Notes: generated from the sequence alone by a model not told the origin. A stretch of DNA of 33,150 nucleotides from a bacterium HR17 (GCA_002898575.1 BEHT01000038.1:1-33150), one strand, 5' to 3'; positions 7,377 through 15,989 are shown, counted from the first letter of the stretch. A program made the numbers and translations.

Positions 7377-8339
7377 ATGGAACCGCTGACCCGTGAACGG
7401 CTCTTGGAACTGGCAGCGCAGTGGCGCGGTCAACGGATATTGGTCGTGGGGGATTTAATGCTGGACGAATACATCCTCGGAACAGCTGAGCGCATCTCAC
7501 CAGAAGCTCCGGTGCCCGTGATCATGTGCGAGCGACGCACCTACGGTGCCGGCGGTGCTGCCAACACCGCGATGAACTTGCTGGCGTTAGGGGCGCAAGT
7601 GAGCGTGTGCGGGATCGTCGGTAGCGATTGGGCAGGTGAGAGACTGCGGACTTTATTGACCGAACAGGGAGCGGACACGACGGGGGTTTTGACCGACCCG
7701 TCGCGCCCGACGACCGTCAAAACGCGCATCGTCGCTCAAAGTCAACAGGTTGCCCGTGTGGATGTGGAAAGTCGCACACCTCTGAACGGTTCATTGGAGG
7801 CATCCTTGCGCGGCATCGCTAAAGAACTCGGGCGCGAGTGCGCGGCGATCGTTGTCTCGGATTACGCAAAGGGGGTTGTCACGGCAGGGTTGTGCGCTGG
7901 GCTGCGGGACCTTCGTGGGCAAACGCTGTTATGTGCCGGACCGAAACCCGCCAACATCGCGCACTTTCGCGGGTTTGACTTTTTGAGCCTGAACCGCAGC
8001 GAAGCCCTGGCGTCTGTGACCGCCGCCCGCACCGTTCCCGAAGCAGGGCGTGAGCTCTCCGCTCGCTTGGAGGTTCGCGGCTTGGTCATCACCCTCGGTG
8101 GCGACGGATGTGCGTTGTTCAGTGAAGGCGAGGAGATCGCACATTTGCCCGCCTTACGGGTGCAGGTTTACGATGTAGCGGGAGCAGGGGATACTTTTTT
8201 GGCGGCGCTGACGCTGGCGCTCTTGGCGGGCGCACCATTTGTGAGCGCCGCGCAAATCGCGACGGTCGCCTCCGCTGCCGTCGTGCGCAAAAGTGGCGTG
8301 GCTACCACAACGCCAGAGGAGATGGTGGTGTTGTTGTAA
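7377..8339 (+). CDS. PfkB-family sugar kinase resembling HldE/RfaE heptose-7-phosphate kinase domain
   Basis: A 320-aa ribokinase-fold (PfkB) kinase. The N-terminus GDLMLDEYILGTAERISPEAPVPV is the signature of D-glycero-beta-D-manno-heptose-7-phosphate kinase, the first half of HldE/RfaE, which makes the ADP-heptose precursor for lipopolysaccharide. The GAGGAANTAMNL glycine motif and the C-terminal anion-hole/catalytic-base motif DVAGAGDTF (Asp base; families usually read DVTGAGDT) are present. The middle is less typical: the family's VDPKG and TPN segments read LCAGPKP and SLNRSE here. No nucleotidyltransferase half is fused or adjacent. ATG 7377 follows GGAGG by 9 nt. Kinase assignment is firm; heptose as substrate is likely but not proven. 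Confidence 0.8.
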   Translation: MEPLTRERLLELAAQWRGQRILVVGDLMLDEYILGTAERISPEAPVPVIMCERRTYGAGGAANTAMNLLALGAQVSVCGIVGSDWAGERLRTLLTEQGADTTGVLTDPSRPTTVKTRIVAQSQQVARVDVESRTPLNGSLEASLRGIAKELGRECAAIVVSDYAKGVVTAGLCAGLRDLRGQTLLCAGPKPANIAHFRGFDFLSLNRSEALASVTAARTVPEAGRELSARLEVRGLVITLGGDGCALFSEGEEIAHLPALRVQVYDVAGAGDTFLAALTLALLAGAPFVSAAQIATVASAAVVRKSGVATTTPEEMVVLL

Positions 8340-8365
8340 ACGCCCCACACGGAGGGCAGGGTGCA

Positions 8366-9325
8366 ATGGTCACTGACCGCGATGCTTGGTATGTGCTGCT
8401 GGTCAGCATGGGGCTGTTCCTCCTCCTCGCTCTCGGTATGGGAGCGGTCGCTGTGGGGTGGATATGGTTGCAACGCACGACGGGCGAACCGATTGTTTTG
8501 TCCCTTGACCGTTTGCTTTTGCTCAACGCATTGCTTTCAGGGACGGTGCTCTTGGCGCCAATTGTGGCGCGCGGCTACAAATGTGGCTGGCAATGGCGCG
8601 CAGTCTTTCGCTGGTGCCCCGTGCCGAGCAACATCATCCTTTTGACAGTGTTGGCGACCTTAACGCTGAACCTCGCCGTCTCGCAGCTGATGATTGGGCT
8701 GATGCAGTCGTTGGTGGATTACGCGCCGGCTTTTCAAGCAGTCACAAAGGAAAGTCGCCTTGTTCAGTTCCTTGAACTGGTCACTCACCGCAACCAATCG
8801 GTACCCCTTCTCATTTTGGGAGTTATGCTGCCGGCGTTGCCCGAAGAATTAGCCTTCCGAGGCGTTATCCAACAAGGTTTTGAGCACCGCTATTCCCCTG
8901 CGGTGGCGATTCTCCTGACCAGCATCGCCTTTGCGATGTTCCACTTGGATCCAGTGCAAAGTGTGAGTGTGTTGCCGACGAGCCTCTTTTGGAGTTGGGT
9001 GGCACTCCGCAGCCATAGCGTTTTGCCGACCGTCATCGCCCACGCGTGCCAAAACGGGTTAACCCTTGCTTCGCTGTTGACCGTCGGATCCGCTGAAGGG
9101 CAAACGGTTTCAACGGTTTTGACCCAACCGCCCGATTGGCGCGTCGCAGCCGGTGCGTTGTTGCTTTGGATTGCGTTCACTTGGCAGTTAATGCGCCGTT
9201 TTGGTACTTTCAACCGAGGTGTTAGTAGCGATGGAGGGGATAACGCAAATCAAGTTGGGACTGCCAATGGGTGCGACGGAAGCGGAAGTGCTGACCTTGA
9301 TGGAATCAGCCGACCTGCGGGTTGA
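8366..9325 (+). CDS. CPBP-family intramembrane metalloprotease
   Basis: A 319-aa polytopic membrane protein of the CPBP (CAAX protease/bacteriocin-processing) family. Motif 1 is LPEELAFRG (Glu160, Glu161, Arg165), motif 2 contains FAMFHLDP, and a later helix carries PTVIAHACQN; these supply the Glu and His residues of the family's active site. About seven to eight hydrophobic segments are visible. After the last helix (LLLWIAFTWQLMRRF) comes a Gly/Asn/Asp/Ser-rich tail of about 35 residues that is simply the next gene read in another frame; the coding regions overlap by 95 bp. That suggests loss of an earlier stop codon or a frameshift near 9215. The start at 8366 follows a GGAGG-type site. 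Substrate unknown. Confidence 0.85.
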   Translation: MVTDRDAWYVLLVSMGLFLLLALGMGAVAVGWIWLQRTTGEPIVLSLDRLLLLNALLSGTVLLAPIVARGYKCGWQWRAVFRWCPVPSNIILLTVLATLTLNLAVSQLMIGLMQSLVDYAPAFQAVTKESRLVQFLELVTHRNQSVPLLILGVMLPALPEELAFRGVIQQGFEHRYSPAVAILLTSIAFAMFHLDPVQSVSVLPTSLFWSWVALRSHSVLPTVIAHACQNGLTLASLLTVGSAEGQTVSTVLTQPPDWRVAAGALLLWIAFTWQLMRRFGTFNRGVSSDGGDNANQVGTANGCDGSGSADLDGISRPAG

Positions 9326-9854
9326 CCGGCTCACCCCACACTACGCCGTCGTGGACGACCCGCGCGTCGCCGATTGCGTTTTCGGCGACCCCCGCGACCT
9401 GTGGACGATGGTGGCGAAAGGCGATTTAGACGCCGCTATCGTGCCGTTTGACGATATCGCCGAAGAGATGCGCAAACGCCCCATCGTCAAAAGACTGCAC
9501 ATTCAACCCTTAACCGGGGAACTGCTTTTTATCGTGAATGCCGATAGCCAAGGCTTGCATGCGGAATCGCTGCAGGACTTGCTCATGCTTTTGCAGGGCG
9601 CAGCCGAAGCACGAGGACGCGTGCTGCTCATCTTGAATGTGAGCGGCGACCGTTTACAAAATGTGTTGGCGCTTTTGCCCGCCTTGAAAGCCCCGACTGT
9701 TGCCCCGTTGGCGGGCGAAACGCCACAGATGTTTTCCGTCATGTCGGTTGTACCGCGCACGGAAGTCAACCGTCTCATCCCTCAACTGTTACGCGCAGGT
9801 GCAACGGACATCGTAGAAATCCCCATCACCAAACTCATCCGGGGCAACTTGTGA
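9231..9854 (+). CDS. HisG-like protein lacking the PRPP-binding domain II
   Basis: A 207-aa protein alignable by eye to long-form ATP phosphoribosyltransferase (HisG). Residues 1-80 match domain I: IKLGLPMGATEAEV at the start, then GDPRDLWTMVAKGDLDAAIVPFDDIAEE, equivalent to the HisG segment ending in DxGITGxD. Residues 125-205 match the ACT-like regulatory domain: GRVLLILNVSGDRLQNVL, LPALKAPTVAPLAGE, and VPRTEVNRLIPQLLRAGATDIVEIPITKLI. The intervening domain II, which in HisG carries the PRPP loop, is absent, so catalysis in the histidine pathway is not expected. A regulatory or ligand-sensing role is inference. ATG 9231 is chosen because GAGGTG lies 9 nt before it; a TTG at 9201 has no such site. 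It overlaps the end of the protease gene. Confidence 0.72.
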   Translation: MEGITQIKLGLPMGATEAEVLTLMESADLRVDRLTPHYAVVDDPRVADCVFGDPRDLWTMVAKGDLDAAIVPFDDIAEEMRKRPIVKRLHIQPLTGELLFIVNADSQGLHAESLQDLLMLLQGAAEARGRVLLILNVSGDRLQNVLALLPALKAPTVAPLAGETPQMFSVMSVVPRTEVNRLIPQLLRAGATDIVEIPITKLIRGNL

Positions 9855-9856
9855 GC

Positions 9857-9871
9857 GAGCCGCGACGGCTC
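9857..9871. terminator. Short hairpin between convergent genes
   Basis: GAGCCG and CGGCTC pair perfectly around a CGA loop in the 29-bp gap between the convergent HisG-like and lyase-like genes. There is no T-tract on either strand, so it is at best a weak or bidirectional transcript-end hairpin. Confidence 0.3.
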
Positions 9872-9883
9872 AAGGGTGACGCG

Positions 9884-11692
9884 TTAGTTCCCTGCTGACA
9901 GGTGCAGCGTGTAAACGACGCGCTTACCGACAATTTCGCCTTCTATGGGCTCAAGGTAGCCGTTGCGGCACCGCACCCAGCGCCCTGTTCGCCGCAGTAT
10001 AGCGCCGTTTGGTGCGTCTACCCGAAAAATGTGCTGGCTATCACCTAACTGCACTGTCGCCGCGTCACCGTGCACGCAGATTTGGCTTGCTCGTTGCCCA
10101 TCAAACGCCAATGCGGGGAAACGCACCAAAACCCTGTCCACTGCACCATCCACTTCTACCGTCACCCGCACTTGCTCCGGCGTCAGTTCGTAAGTTTCCG
10201 CGACAGCGCGCGCCGTCGGTCGGTTCACCTCGTAGCGGACGGTGAAAGCGACCCGTTTGGGCGTTTGTTCGTGGACGGTCAACGCAACGCGGGCAATTTG
10301 CCCTTGCCCCAACCCTGCCAGCGGTTGCCATCTGTCGCCCTCCTGCCACGCAATGCCGATAGCCAGCGGTTCGTCTTTGATGGCGGCGCCGTCGCTCGGT
10401 CCTACCAAAGGGTCAACGCCTGCTTTGTGAACTCGCAACAGCCCCGTGCTGTTGTAGTTCGGATCTGCGGCAGTGTCAATTTCCACATACAAGCCACTTG
10501 CGTTGGCGATAACTTTGTGGAAATCGGGCAGGTGGACGACGAAGCCGCCGACATCGGCAGGGCAAGTTCCTTCGGGAATTTGCTCGTCGGCGAACAGCCA
10601 CGCCGTTGCCAACATGCTGGCAGCAAGTAAGTTGTATTGCGAATGGAACGAATAACCTTCAAAGCCGTGCCTCAATGCGGGGTCAAAACAGTTCTTGACA
10701 ATCCACAATTCACCCGAAGGTCGCACCCAACGCTTGACAGATTGCAACGCTAAATGCGCCGCTCGCTTGAAGGCTTGTGCTGCAACTTTATCGCCTTCGC
10801 GCCATTTGCGTTTCGCCCAAATTTCGTAAGTGACGCATTGCATCGCTTCGTTCCATTGATGTTGAGCGCTTCGTCCACCCGTGGGCAATTCACCCCATGG
10901 CGACTGTATCAGCAACGAAGTCCACGCGGAGCGCTCTAAAAGTTCGTTAAGCACTGCTTCATGCTTGCCATCATATCCGCGCTCCAACATTGCAGCGAGG
11001 AAATGACGAGGGAAGTGGTCGTAAGCCATCGGGACATTTGGGTCGCGATACAAACCTTCAGCGGTGAAGTGCTGCAGTTGCACTTCTAAATGTCGCTCAA
11101 CGAAACTCAAATCGGTGAAGCCGTGCTGATGGCGCACGAATTCACCTGCAATGGCGACGACATTCCAGTTGTGCACCGTGCGCCTCGTTTCTGTCAGCAC
11201 ATCGCGATAAGCCCGATAGGGGTCAATAGTGCGCAAGAGTTGATCCCACTTCTGCCGTCGCTCCGATGGCACACGGTCGCGCAAGTGTTCATAAGCAAGC
11301 ATTGCGGGGAAGGTGAAGAAGTCGCCGTGACGGTCAGCGGGTTTTGCTTCCGCTAATTGCTGCAACGCACTTTCCAAAGCGGCAATGGCGCTGTCAAGCA
11401 AATCGGGGCGTTTGCCGCTGACAACCAACGCAGTCGCTGCCCACGCATAACACGGTGTGCTGTATTGGACTTCCCGATGAACGAACGGGTCAATGATGCG
11501 CCCATCTGGTGCTTGAAAGTGGCGAAAGTAGGAGACGATGCCGTTGATGACATCAAGGTAATCGTTACCGCTCAATTTCGTCGGCGTCACCGAAGCAGTT
11601 GTCAGGTTAGTGCGAAGCGTGTTGATTGTGCCGGCAAAGGGAAACGGTGCATTCCACACACTTAGCAAAGTCATCGTCACCCAAAAGGTCAT
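9884..11692 (-). CDS. Secreted alpha/alpha-toroid lyase-like protein (heparinase II/III-like layout)
   Basis: A 602-aa exported protein, last gene of the minus-strand polysaccharide operon. Residues 1-20 form a signal peptide (MTFWVTMTLLSVWNAPFPFAG). Residues about 40-390 are helical and rich in Trp, Tyr, His and Arg, with segments such as TRRTVHNWNVVAIAGEF, AYDHFPRHFLAAML and GFEGYSFHSQYNLLAASMLATAW, which suggests an alpha/alpha toroid. Residues 400-602 are beta-rich, ending in VVYTLHLS, as in polysaccharide lyases with a C-terminal beta-sandwich. I do not recognise a named family; the layout resembles heparinase II/III or alginate lyases, and candidate catalytic residues lie in HNWN and HSQYN. 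ATG 11692 follows GAGGGA by 7 nt; the frame is open to 11734 without a ribosome site. Context argues for attack on an acidic polysaccharide. Confidence 0.6.
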   Translation of the reverse strand: MTFWVTMTLLSVWNAPFPFAGTINTLRTNLTTASVTPTKLSGNDYLDVINGIVSYFRHFQAPDGRIIDPFVHREVQYSTPCYAWAATALVVSGKRPDLLDSAIAALESALQQLAEAKPADRHGDFFTFPAMLAYEHLRDRVPSERRQKWDQLLRTIDPYRAYRDVLTETRRTVHNWNVVAIAGEFVRHQHGFTDLSFVERHLEVQLQHFTAEGLYRDPNVPMAYDHFPRHFLAAMLERGYDGKHEAVLNELLERSAWTSLLIQSPWGELPTGGRSAQHQWNEAMQCVTYEIWAKRKWREGDKVAAQAFKRAAHLALQSVKRWVRPSGELWIVKNCFDPALRHGFEGYSFHSQYNLLAASMLATAWLFADEQIPEGTCPADVGGFVVHLPDFHKVIANASGLYVEIDTAADPNYNSTGLLRVHKAGVDPLVGPSDGAAIKDEPLAIGIAWQEGDRWQPLAGLGQGQIARVALTVHEQTPKRVAFTVRYEVNRPTARAVAETYELTPEQVRVTVEVDGAVDRVLVRFPALAFDGQRASQICVHGDAATVQLGDSQHIFRVDAPNGAILRRTGRWVRCRNGYLEPIEGEIVGKRVVYTLHLSAGN

Positions 11693-11737
11693 TGAGCGTC
11701 CCTCGCTCTTATCCGTAAGGCGTTGAGGCACCAAGCG

Positions 11738-11911
11738 TCAATAGCGGGTACCTTCCCGTTGCATTTGTTGGAGCACTTCCTGCTGGGCTTGCTCTGCCTG
11801 TTGTTGGAGAGCGCGGTGTCGCCATGCCCAGATACCTGCCACGACCGCCACCAGCATGACCAACAAGACGACAATGTGGAAAGGGCGGACAGGTTGCCGC
11901 AAAAAGTCCAT
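11738..11911 (-). CDS. Small single-TM protein, paralogue A
   Basis: A 57-aa protein too short for most gene finders. A short basic N-terminus (MDFLRQPVRPF) precedes one membrane helix (IVVLLVMLVAVVAGIWAW). The motif WAWRHRA follows, then a Gln/Glu-rich helical tail (QQQAEQAQQEVLQQMQ). It shares helix, WAWRH and Gln-rich tail with the 52-aa protein at 13920-14078, so the two are paralogues; such conservation across two places in one operon supports real coding. ATG 11911 follows GGTGAAAGG. It lies between prepilin 1 (stop 62 bp upstream) and the lyase-like gene (start 45 bp downstream). Family and function unknown. An accessory role with the prepilins, perhaps tethering or assembly, is inference. 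Confidence 0.72.
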   Translation of the reverse strand: MDFLRQPVRPFHIVVLLVMLVAVVAGIWAWRHRALQQQAEQAQQEVLQQMQREGTRY

Positions 11912-11973
11912 GCCCCTTTCACCCCCTTAAGGCGCGTTTGCGACGGCTTTGGCGGTTCACGCGCGACACTAAA

Positions 11974-12831
11974 TCAGTTGTTCCCGCACCATTGACCTGT
12001 CGGGGAGTTGCCTGTGCCTGTCGTGTTCATCGGGTTGCAACCGAGCGTCGCAGGGTCAGTTACCTTCCGCACGCCTGCGGGCATGGACGGCACCCATGCG
12101 TGGCAATCTTCCGGGAAGACTTTCTGCCACTTGGCATGCCCGTCGGCAAAAATGAGGTTCAGCCCTTCCATGTGGTGTGGTCCTAACCGTCCACCTGTGC
12201 CGCGACTGGGTTGAACGTTCCAACGAGAGTGGTAAGTGGCATGGACGGCGATGCGACAGGGAGATACCGCCATCTGCCCTGTCATGGAGAGGATGTTGGG
12301 CGGGTCGTTAATGGCACCTTCGCGAGGTGGCCAGTTGTCATTTTCAGCGAGCATAACCGTTCCTGCGGGTTCCTGCACACGAACGAGAGATTTCGGCGGC
12401 CAATTGTCCCAGCCCCCAAACACATCTGAGTTGGCAAGCCAGCCAGTGATGACACGCCCTAAAGGCGGTGGTTCCACAGGGATGTTTGAACAGCCAGCAG
12501 CGTTGTTTACCCAGAAACAGATACGGACAGTGTAAACACCAGAATAGGACGGACAACGCCACATCTCAAAATTGCGGGTATAAGGCTGCACTAAGGTAAG
12601 GTAGATGCCCCAGTGGGCGGATGGATACATCTCGTCGTAATCCTGCTGATATTGTGTGACCGCCAGGCTGACCTGCTTGGCGTTGGACAAGCAGGAGGTT
12701 TGTCGCGCTTTATCGCGAGCCTGGCTGAACACCGGGAACAGGATCGCCGCCAAGATCGCGATGATCGCGATCACCACCAGCAATTCAATGAGTGTGAAGC
12801 CGCTACGAATTCGTCCTTGTTGCGTCATCAT
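11974..12831 (-). CDS. Prepilin-like DUF1559 (H-X9-DG) protein 1
   Basis: A 285-aa type II/IV pseudopilin-like protein. A short leader ([11 protein letters not shown]) ends in Gly before the class III cleavage and methylation site GFTLIELL, followed by the hydrophobic helix [17 protein letters not shown]. Further segments are [25 protein letters not shown], the WRCPSY strand and the diagnostic H-x9-DG motif (H then MEGLNLIFA then DGHAKW). These proteins are processed by a prepilin peptidase, not seen in this window, and are expected on the cell surface or in a secretion pseudopilus. ATG 12831 lies 5 nt after AGGAGGGA; a second ATG directly follows. The gene begins 47 bp after prepilin 2 ends. 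The exact role of DUF1559 proteins is not established. Confidence 0.9.
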   Translation of the reverse strand: MMTQQGRIRSGFTLIELLVVIAIIAILAAILFPVFSQARDKARQTSCLSNAKQVSLAVTQYQQDYDEMYPSAHWGIYLTLVQPYTRNFEMWRCPSYSGVYTVRICFWVNNAAGCSNIPVEPPPLGRVITGWLANSDVFGGWDNWPPKSLVRVQEPAGTVMLAENDNWPPREGAINDPPNILSMTGQMAVSPCRIAVHATYHSRWNVQPSRGTGGRLGPHHMEGLNLIFADGHAKWQKVFPEDCHAWVPSMPAGVRKVTDPATLGCNPMNTTGTGNSPTGQWCGNN

Positions 12832-12878
12832 CAGTCCCTCCTTTTCCTGCCTCTTGTGGGGCTGAGTTTTTCTTTCCT

Positions 12879-13796
12879 TCATTGAGACTTACGCCTATCC
12901 CACATCGTCCAATTGACGACGCCGGAGCCCACACAAGGGCTTCCGGAAGGCACGGTGGATGGGTCAATGTCAAATGAACCGCTAAAGGTGGCTTCGTATC
13001 GCAACCACTTGGCGTGTCCATCGGCAAAAGCATAGTTGGAGCCTTTTTGGTGAGGTGGGTCGTAATTTTGTCCGGCAAGCGCGCTGAAAAATCGGGATTT
13101 CTTTGCGATTGCGTAGTAAGTTCCCGTTGCCGTATCCTGGATGCAACAGTAGTCGGCGTTGTTGCTCTGGCAACTGATGTTGGCGTGGACGAAGAAAGGT
13201 GTGTCTTGATTGTGTCCGTTTTCCCACCGCTCATAAGTGGCAATAACACTCGCAGGTTTGTCCACTTGGGCGAGGCTCACACCCCAATTGGGACCAGCAA
13301 TGCCGTTGCGATATTCGCCGGTGCTTGGGACATAAATGCCGAGGGCAGAAGTCGTTGGACCTGCTAAGATGGTGTAACTGCGCTTCCGCTTGGGGTCAGT
13401 GGGTGCCCATGTGTATTGCCCTACGAACCACCATCCTCGCTGTCCGCCTGGTCCAAAACAACCATCCCCTGTAGATGTGAAGTCTGAGGGGCACTTGAGT
13501 ATATCTTCGTTGCGCAAATAAGGTTGGATGACATAGTTCCATTGAGAGCCACAAATTACTCCTGAAGGAGCAACTTGGCGGGTAGGCACCCATCGTTCGT
13601 CATAATCTTGCACATACTGGTTGAACGCCAAGCCCAATTGCCGGTTGTTGCTCAAGCAAGCCGTCTGCCGCGCCTTGTCCCGCGCCGCTGAAAACACCGG
13701 GAACAGAATCGCCGCCAGGATCGCGATGATCGCGATCACTACCAGCAATTCAATGAGGGTGAAGCCGACCGATGTGAAATTGCGATGCCCTGTCAT
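12879..13796 (-). CDS. Prepilin-like DUF1559 (H-X9-DG) protein 2
   Basis: A 305-aa paralogue in the same operon. The leader [11 protein letters not shown] precedes [33 protein letters not shown], then [16 protein letters not shown] and the H-x9-DG motif with [16 protein letters not shown]. The central region, rich in Gly, Trp and Cys, differs completely from its paralogues, so only the pilin helix and the C-terminal motif are held constant. ATG 13796 is chosen because GGAGGGAGGG lies just before it; the frame is open for 39 further codons, but those read through an intergenic hairpin. Five cysteines in the soluble part (GVICGS, CPSD, GCFG, CQSN, YCCI region) allow disulphides. Confidence 0.9.
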   Translation of the reverse strand: MTGHRNFTSVGFTLIELLVVIAIIAILAAILFPVFSAARDKARQTACLSNNRQLGLAFNQYVQDYDERWVPTRQVAPSGVICGSQWNYVIQPYLRNEDILKCPSDFTSTGDGCFGPGGQRGWWFVGQYTWAPTDPKRKRSYTILAGPTTSALGIYVPSTGEYRNGIAGPNWGVSLAQVDKPASVIATYERWENGHNQDTPFFVHANISCQSNNADYCCIQDTATGTYYAIAKKSRFFSALAGQNYDPPHQKGSNYAFADGHAKWLRYEATFSGSFDIDPSTVPSGSPCVGSGVVNWTMWDRRKSQ

Positions 13797-13919
13797 CAGC
13801 CCTCCCTCCTTTGCTTTCGGGCTTTGGGTAAAGGGGCGAGGGTGCAACGAACGGTACCCCCGCCCCATTCCCCTCCCCGCTTGGGCGGAGAGGAGAGCGA
13901 CACCGCACCGCAAAGACGC
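13797..13919 (-). promoter_or_regulatory. Intergenic hairpin before prepilin 2
   Basis: CCTCCCCGC (13872-13880) pairs with GCGGAGAGG (13885-13893) around TTGG, with one mismatch. There is no T-tract on the transcribed strand, so it is more likely an mRNA-stability or processing element than a terminator. The flanking G/C-rich runs look like dispersed-repeat sequence. Confidence 0.45.
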
Positions 13920-14078
13920 TCATGAGCCTTCCTGTTGTTGGGTCTTGACGGCTTCTTGGCGGTAGAGTTCCACCTGGGCTTGCTCCGCGTGATGCCGCCA
14001 CGCCCATAACCCTGCGGCAATCCCGACAACGACGACGACAGCAACGATGAGCCAAAGCCAATGGATGGAGCGGCTCAT
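13920..14078 (-). CDS. Small single-TM protein, paralogue B
   Basis: A 52-aa protein with a short N-terminus (MSRSIHW), one strongly hydrophobic helix (LWLIVAVVVVVGIAAGLWAW), the WAWRHHAEQAQ motif and a Gln/Glu-rich tail ending KTQQQEGS. It is paralogous to the 57-aa protein at 11738-11911; the shared core is W-A-W-R-H followed by an amphipathic Gln-rich helix. ATG 14078 follows GGAGG by 8 nt. The gene starts 14 bp after prepilin 3 ends, indicating tight co-transcription. Orientation is probably N-in with the tail outside, by inference. No family recognised. Confidence 0.78.
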   Translation of the reverse strand: MSRSIHWLWLIVAVVVVVGIAAGLWAWRHHAEQAQVELYRQEAVKTQQQEGS

Positions 14079-14092
14079 GCCTTTCGCCTCCT

Positions 14093-15010
14093 TCACTGCG
14101 GCAGACCCAAGCACTCTCGGCGGCACCGAACGGCATTGTCACTGGTGCCCGTTAGGATACGCTGCATGTAGGCTTGGGCGACAAGGGTTTGCCCCTGCGG
14201 GTCGGAATCGTCTACCCATAAGCACTTGGGTTGCAGCGTCTGGGCTAAGCGTAGCCACTTGGCGTGCCCGTCCACAAAGACATAAGTAGAGCCTTGCAGA
14301 TGCACACCGCAGTCCATGTTCTCTATAACATTGCGGAGGTCGGGACAGGAACCGAAAACTTCTACGACAGCGATCAGGTTCGCAGGTGCGGTGAACTTGG
14401 CGATGGAAGCACCGACAGCCGTCCAACTGTTGTAAGGCGAAGTGCCACTGCCCCAGCGAATTTGGTTAGCCTGGACATAGTGATTGGCACCATAAGTCCA
14501 TCGCAGGTTCTCCCAACTTCCTTGAGGGGGTTGGCAGGCGGCAGGTTGGTTGTTAATAAAGGGCTGGTAGCCTCGGTTAGATTTAGAGGGGCAAAGGAGC
14601 ATCTGGTAGTTGCGCATGTAGGGCATCACTTGGTCGCTCCACCCCGCATAAGGCGCCCCACAGTCCAAGTTCCAGGGATTGTTAGGTGAAAACCCTCCGA
14701 CGCAGTCCAGCCGCCCTGGCGGAGGAGCACCGACGCAGGTAGCAGCGCCACGGTTACACACCTTCGCGGGAGGCGTGTGCTCGTCATAGTCCTGCGTATA
14801 CATTGCCCATGCCGTGCCCAGTTGACGCATGTTGGCGAGACACGAAGCCTGCCGTGCTTTCTCGCGAGCCTGGCTGAACACCGGGAACAGAATTGCTGCC
14901 AGGATCGCGATGATCGCGATCACCACCAGCAATTCAATGAGTGTGAAGCCGCTGCGCGTGGGGGCGACGCCCCCGATACCGGTTTGTGTCCGAACAGCGA
15001 CACCCATCAT
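14093..15010 (-). CDS. Prepilin-like DUF1559 (H-X9-DG) protein 3
   Basis: A 305-aa pseudopilin-like protein with the longest leader of the set (about 19 residues, [21 protein letters not shown]) before [13 protein letters not shown]. It continues with [10 protein letters not shown], a Cys-rich insert ([12 protein letters not shown]), the LLCPSKSN strand and the H-x9-DG motif as [16 protein letters not shown]. The start is ambiguous among three nearby ATGs (15016, 15010, 15007). I chose 15010 because it is 7 nt from GGGAGG; 15016 would be almost in contact with it. The frame is open further upstream through a strong hairpin, which is unlikely to be coding. It is followed 14 bp later by small TM protein B. 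Confidence 0.9.
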   Translation of the reverse strand: MMGVAVRTQTGIGGVAPTRSGFTLIELLVVIAIIAILAAILFPVFSQAREKARQASCLANMRQLGTAWAMYTQDYDEHTPPAKVCNRGAATCVGAPPPGRLDCVGGFSPNNPWNLDCGAPYAGWSDQVMPYMRNYQMLLCPSKSNRGYQPFINNQPAACQPPQGSWENLRWTYGANHYVQANQIRWGSGTSPYNSWTAVGASIAKFTAPANLIAVVEVFGSCPDLRNVIENMDCGVHLQGSTYVFVDGHAKWLRLAQTLQPKCLWVDDSDPQGQTLVAQAYMQRILTGTSDNAVRCRRECLGLPQ

Positions 15011-15042
15011 AAACATCCCTCCCTTCACGGGTTTTTTGTCAG

Positions 15043-15075
15043 CGGTGGGCGCAGCGGTCAACGCTGTGCCCACCG
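15043..15075 (-). promoter_or_regulatory. Strong intergenic hairpin before prepilin 3
   Basis: A 14-bp stem, with one G-T (or A-C, by strand) position, joins 15043-15056 to 15062-15075 around a 5-nt loop. On the transcribed minus strand it is followed by CTGAC and an A-run, not by T residues, so intrinsic termination is unlikely. Its place between two prepilin genes suggests transcript processing or stabilisation. Confidence 0.6.
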
Positions 15076-15163
15076 TTTCTCCCATGTTTGGGCGGCTGGC
15101 GCGCCTCCCCCAAATGCCCTCAATTTGCGATAGGATAGGTTCGCGTTTCCTCACACAGCGGTA

Positions 15164-15955
15164 TTACTCGTAGCCGCAACTGGCTGGATTGGGGTCAGGA
15201 CCGACGACGCCATCTACATCCCAATCTAAGCCTTGCATCGGCAGGTTGATCTGTAACTCCATCGGGTCAACAGGTTGGGGCTGGACACAGTTGTTATAGC
15301 GCACACCCGTTCCTTTCAACCATTTGGCATGTCCGTCAGCAAAAGTGTAGTTGGCACCATCCGTGTGGATGAACGCCCGCACTCGCCCTTCAGGGCGGTC
15401 AGTGTAACTGCCGAGCGGTGGGTTATCGGGACGAGCCAACCGACGCCCCAAGTGCGTCGCTGTCCCACCTGTGCCGCTGTTGGGAATGAAGACCAGCGCC
15501 TGGCGGGGATCAGGGTCGCCGTTGGCATCGGCAAAAGACGGTGATTGTGCCGGTAGCGGAATGGCAGCCAAAGGTAAACCGCCGCTCGCCCCAAAATGAA
15601 ATTCGTAGGTGTAAGCGATGATGTTCTGGTTACTTGGGCAACGGAACAGCTGGTCGTTTTTGATGTAGGGCTGCATGATGGCGATCCAGTTGAACGCCGG
15701 AGAACCTGCCCCACCGATTCGGTGCGGGACACACCTCTCGTCGTAATCCTGCGAATATTGGGCAGCCCCCAGCCCAATTTGCCGAAGGTTGGAAAGGCAG
15801 GACGCTTGCCGCGCCTTCTCTCGCGCCCGACTGAACACTGGGAACAAGATGGCAGCGAGGATCGCGATGATCGCGATCACCACCAGCAATTCAATGAGGG
15901 TGAAGCCGACGGACATGCCCTTTGCGGGGCGCAGCGACCAAACGCGTAGCGACAT
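15164..15955 (-). CDS. Prepilin-like DUF1559 (H-X9-DG) protein 4
   Basis: A 263-aa pseudopilin-like protein, first prepilin after LacI 1 on the minus strand. The leader [17 protein letters not shown] precedes [42 protein letters not shown]. It has [18 protein letters not shown] and H-x9-DG as [16 protein letters not shown], and ends in a short Asp/Pro-rich tail with a final Cys. ATG 15955 lies 9 nt after AAGGAGG; an in-frame TTG at 15964 would abut the ribosome site. Nearly all sequence outside the pilin helix and C-terminal motif differs from its neighbours. Confidence 0.9.
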   Translation of the reverse strand: MSLRVWSLRPAKGMSVGFTLIELLVVIAIIAILAAILFPVFSRAREKARQASCLSNLRQIGLGAAQYSQDYDERCVPHRIGGAGSPAFNWIAIMQPYIKNDQLFRCPSNQNIIAYTYEFHFGASGGLPLAAIPLPAQSPSFADANGDPDPRQALVFIPNSGTGGTATHLGRRLARPDNPPLGSYTDRPEGRVRAFIHTDGANYTFADGHAKWLKGTGVRYNNCVQPQPVDPMELQINLPMQGLDWDVDGVVGPDPNPASCGYE

Positions 15956-15989
15956 AGCACACAACCTCCTTTTGGCGTGATTTGTTCGG

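Noticed and set aside
7150-7500. Minus-strand open frame through the repeat array
   Set aside because: It is produced by translating the 70-bp repeats and has no coding character outside them.
11689-11922. Alternative minus-strand frame over small TM protein A
   Set aside because: It is Cys/Trp/Ser-rich and unlike any paralogue, while the other frame gives a protein matching small TM protein B.
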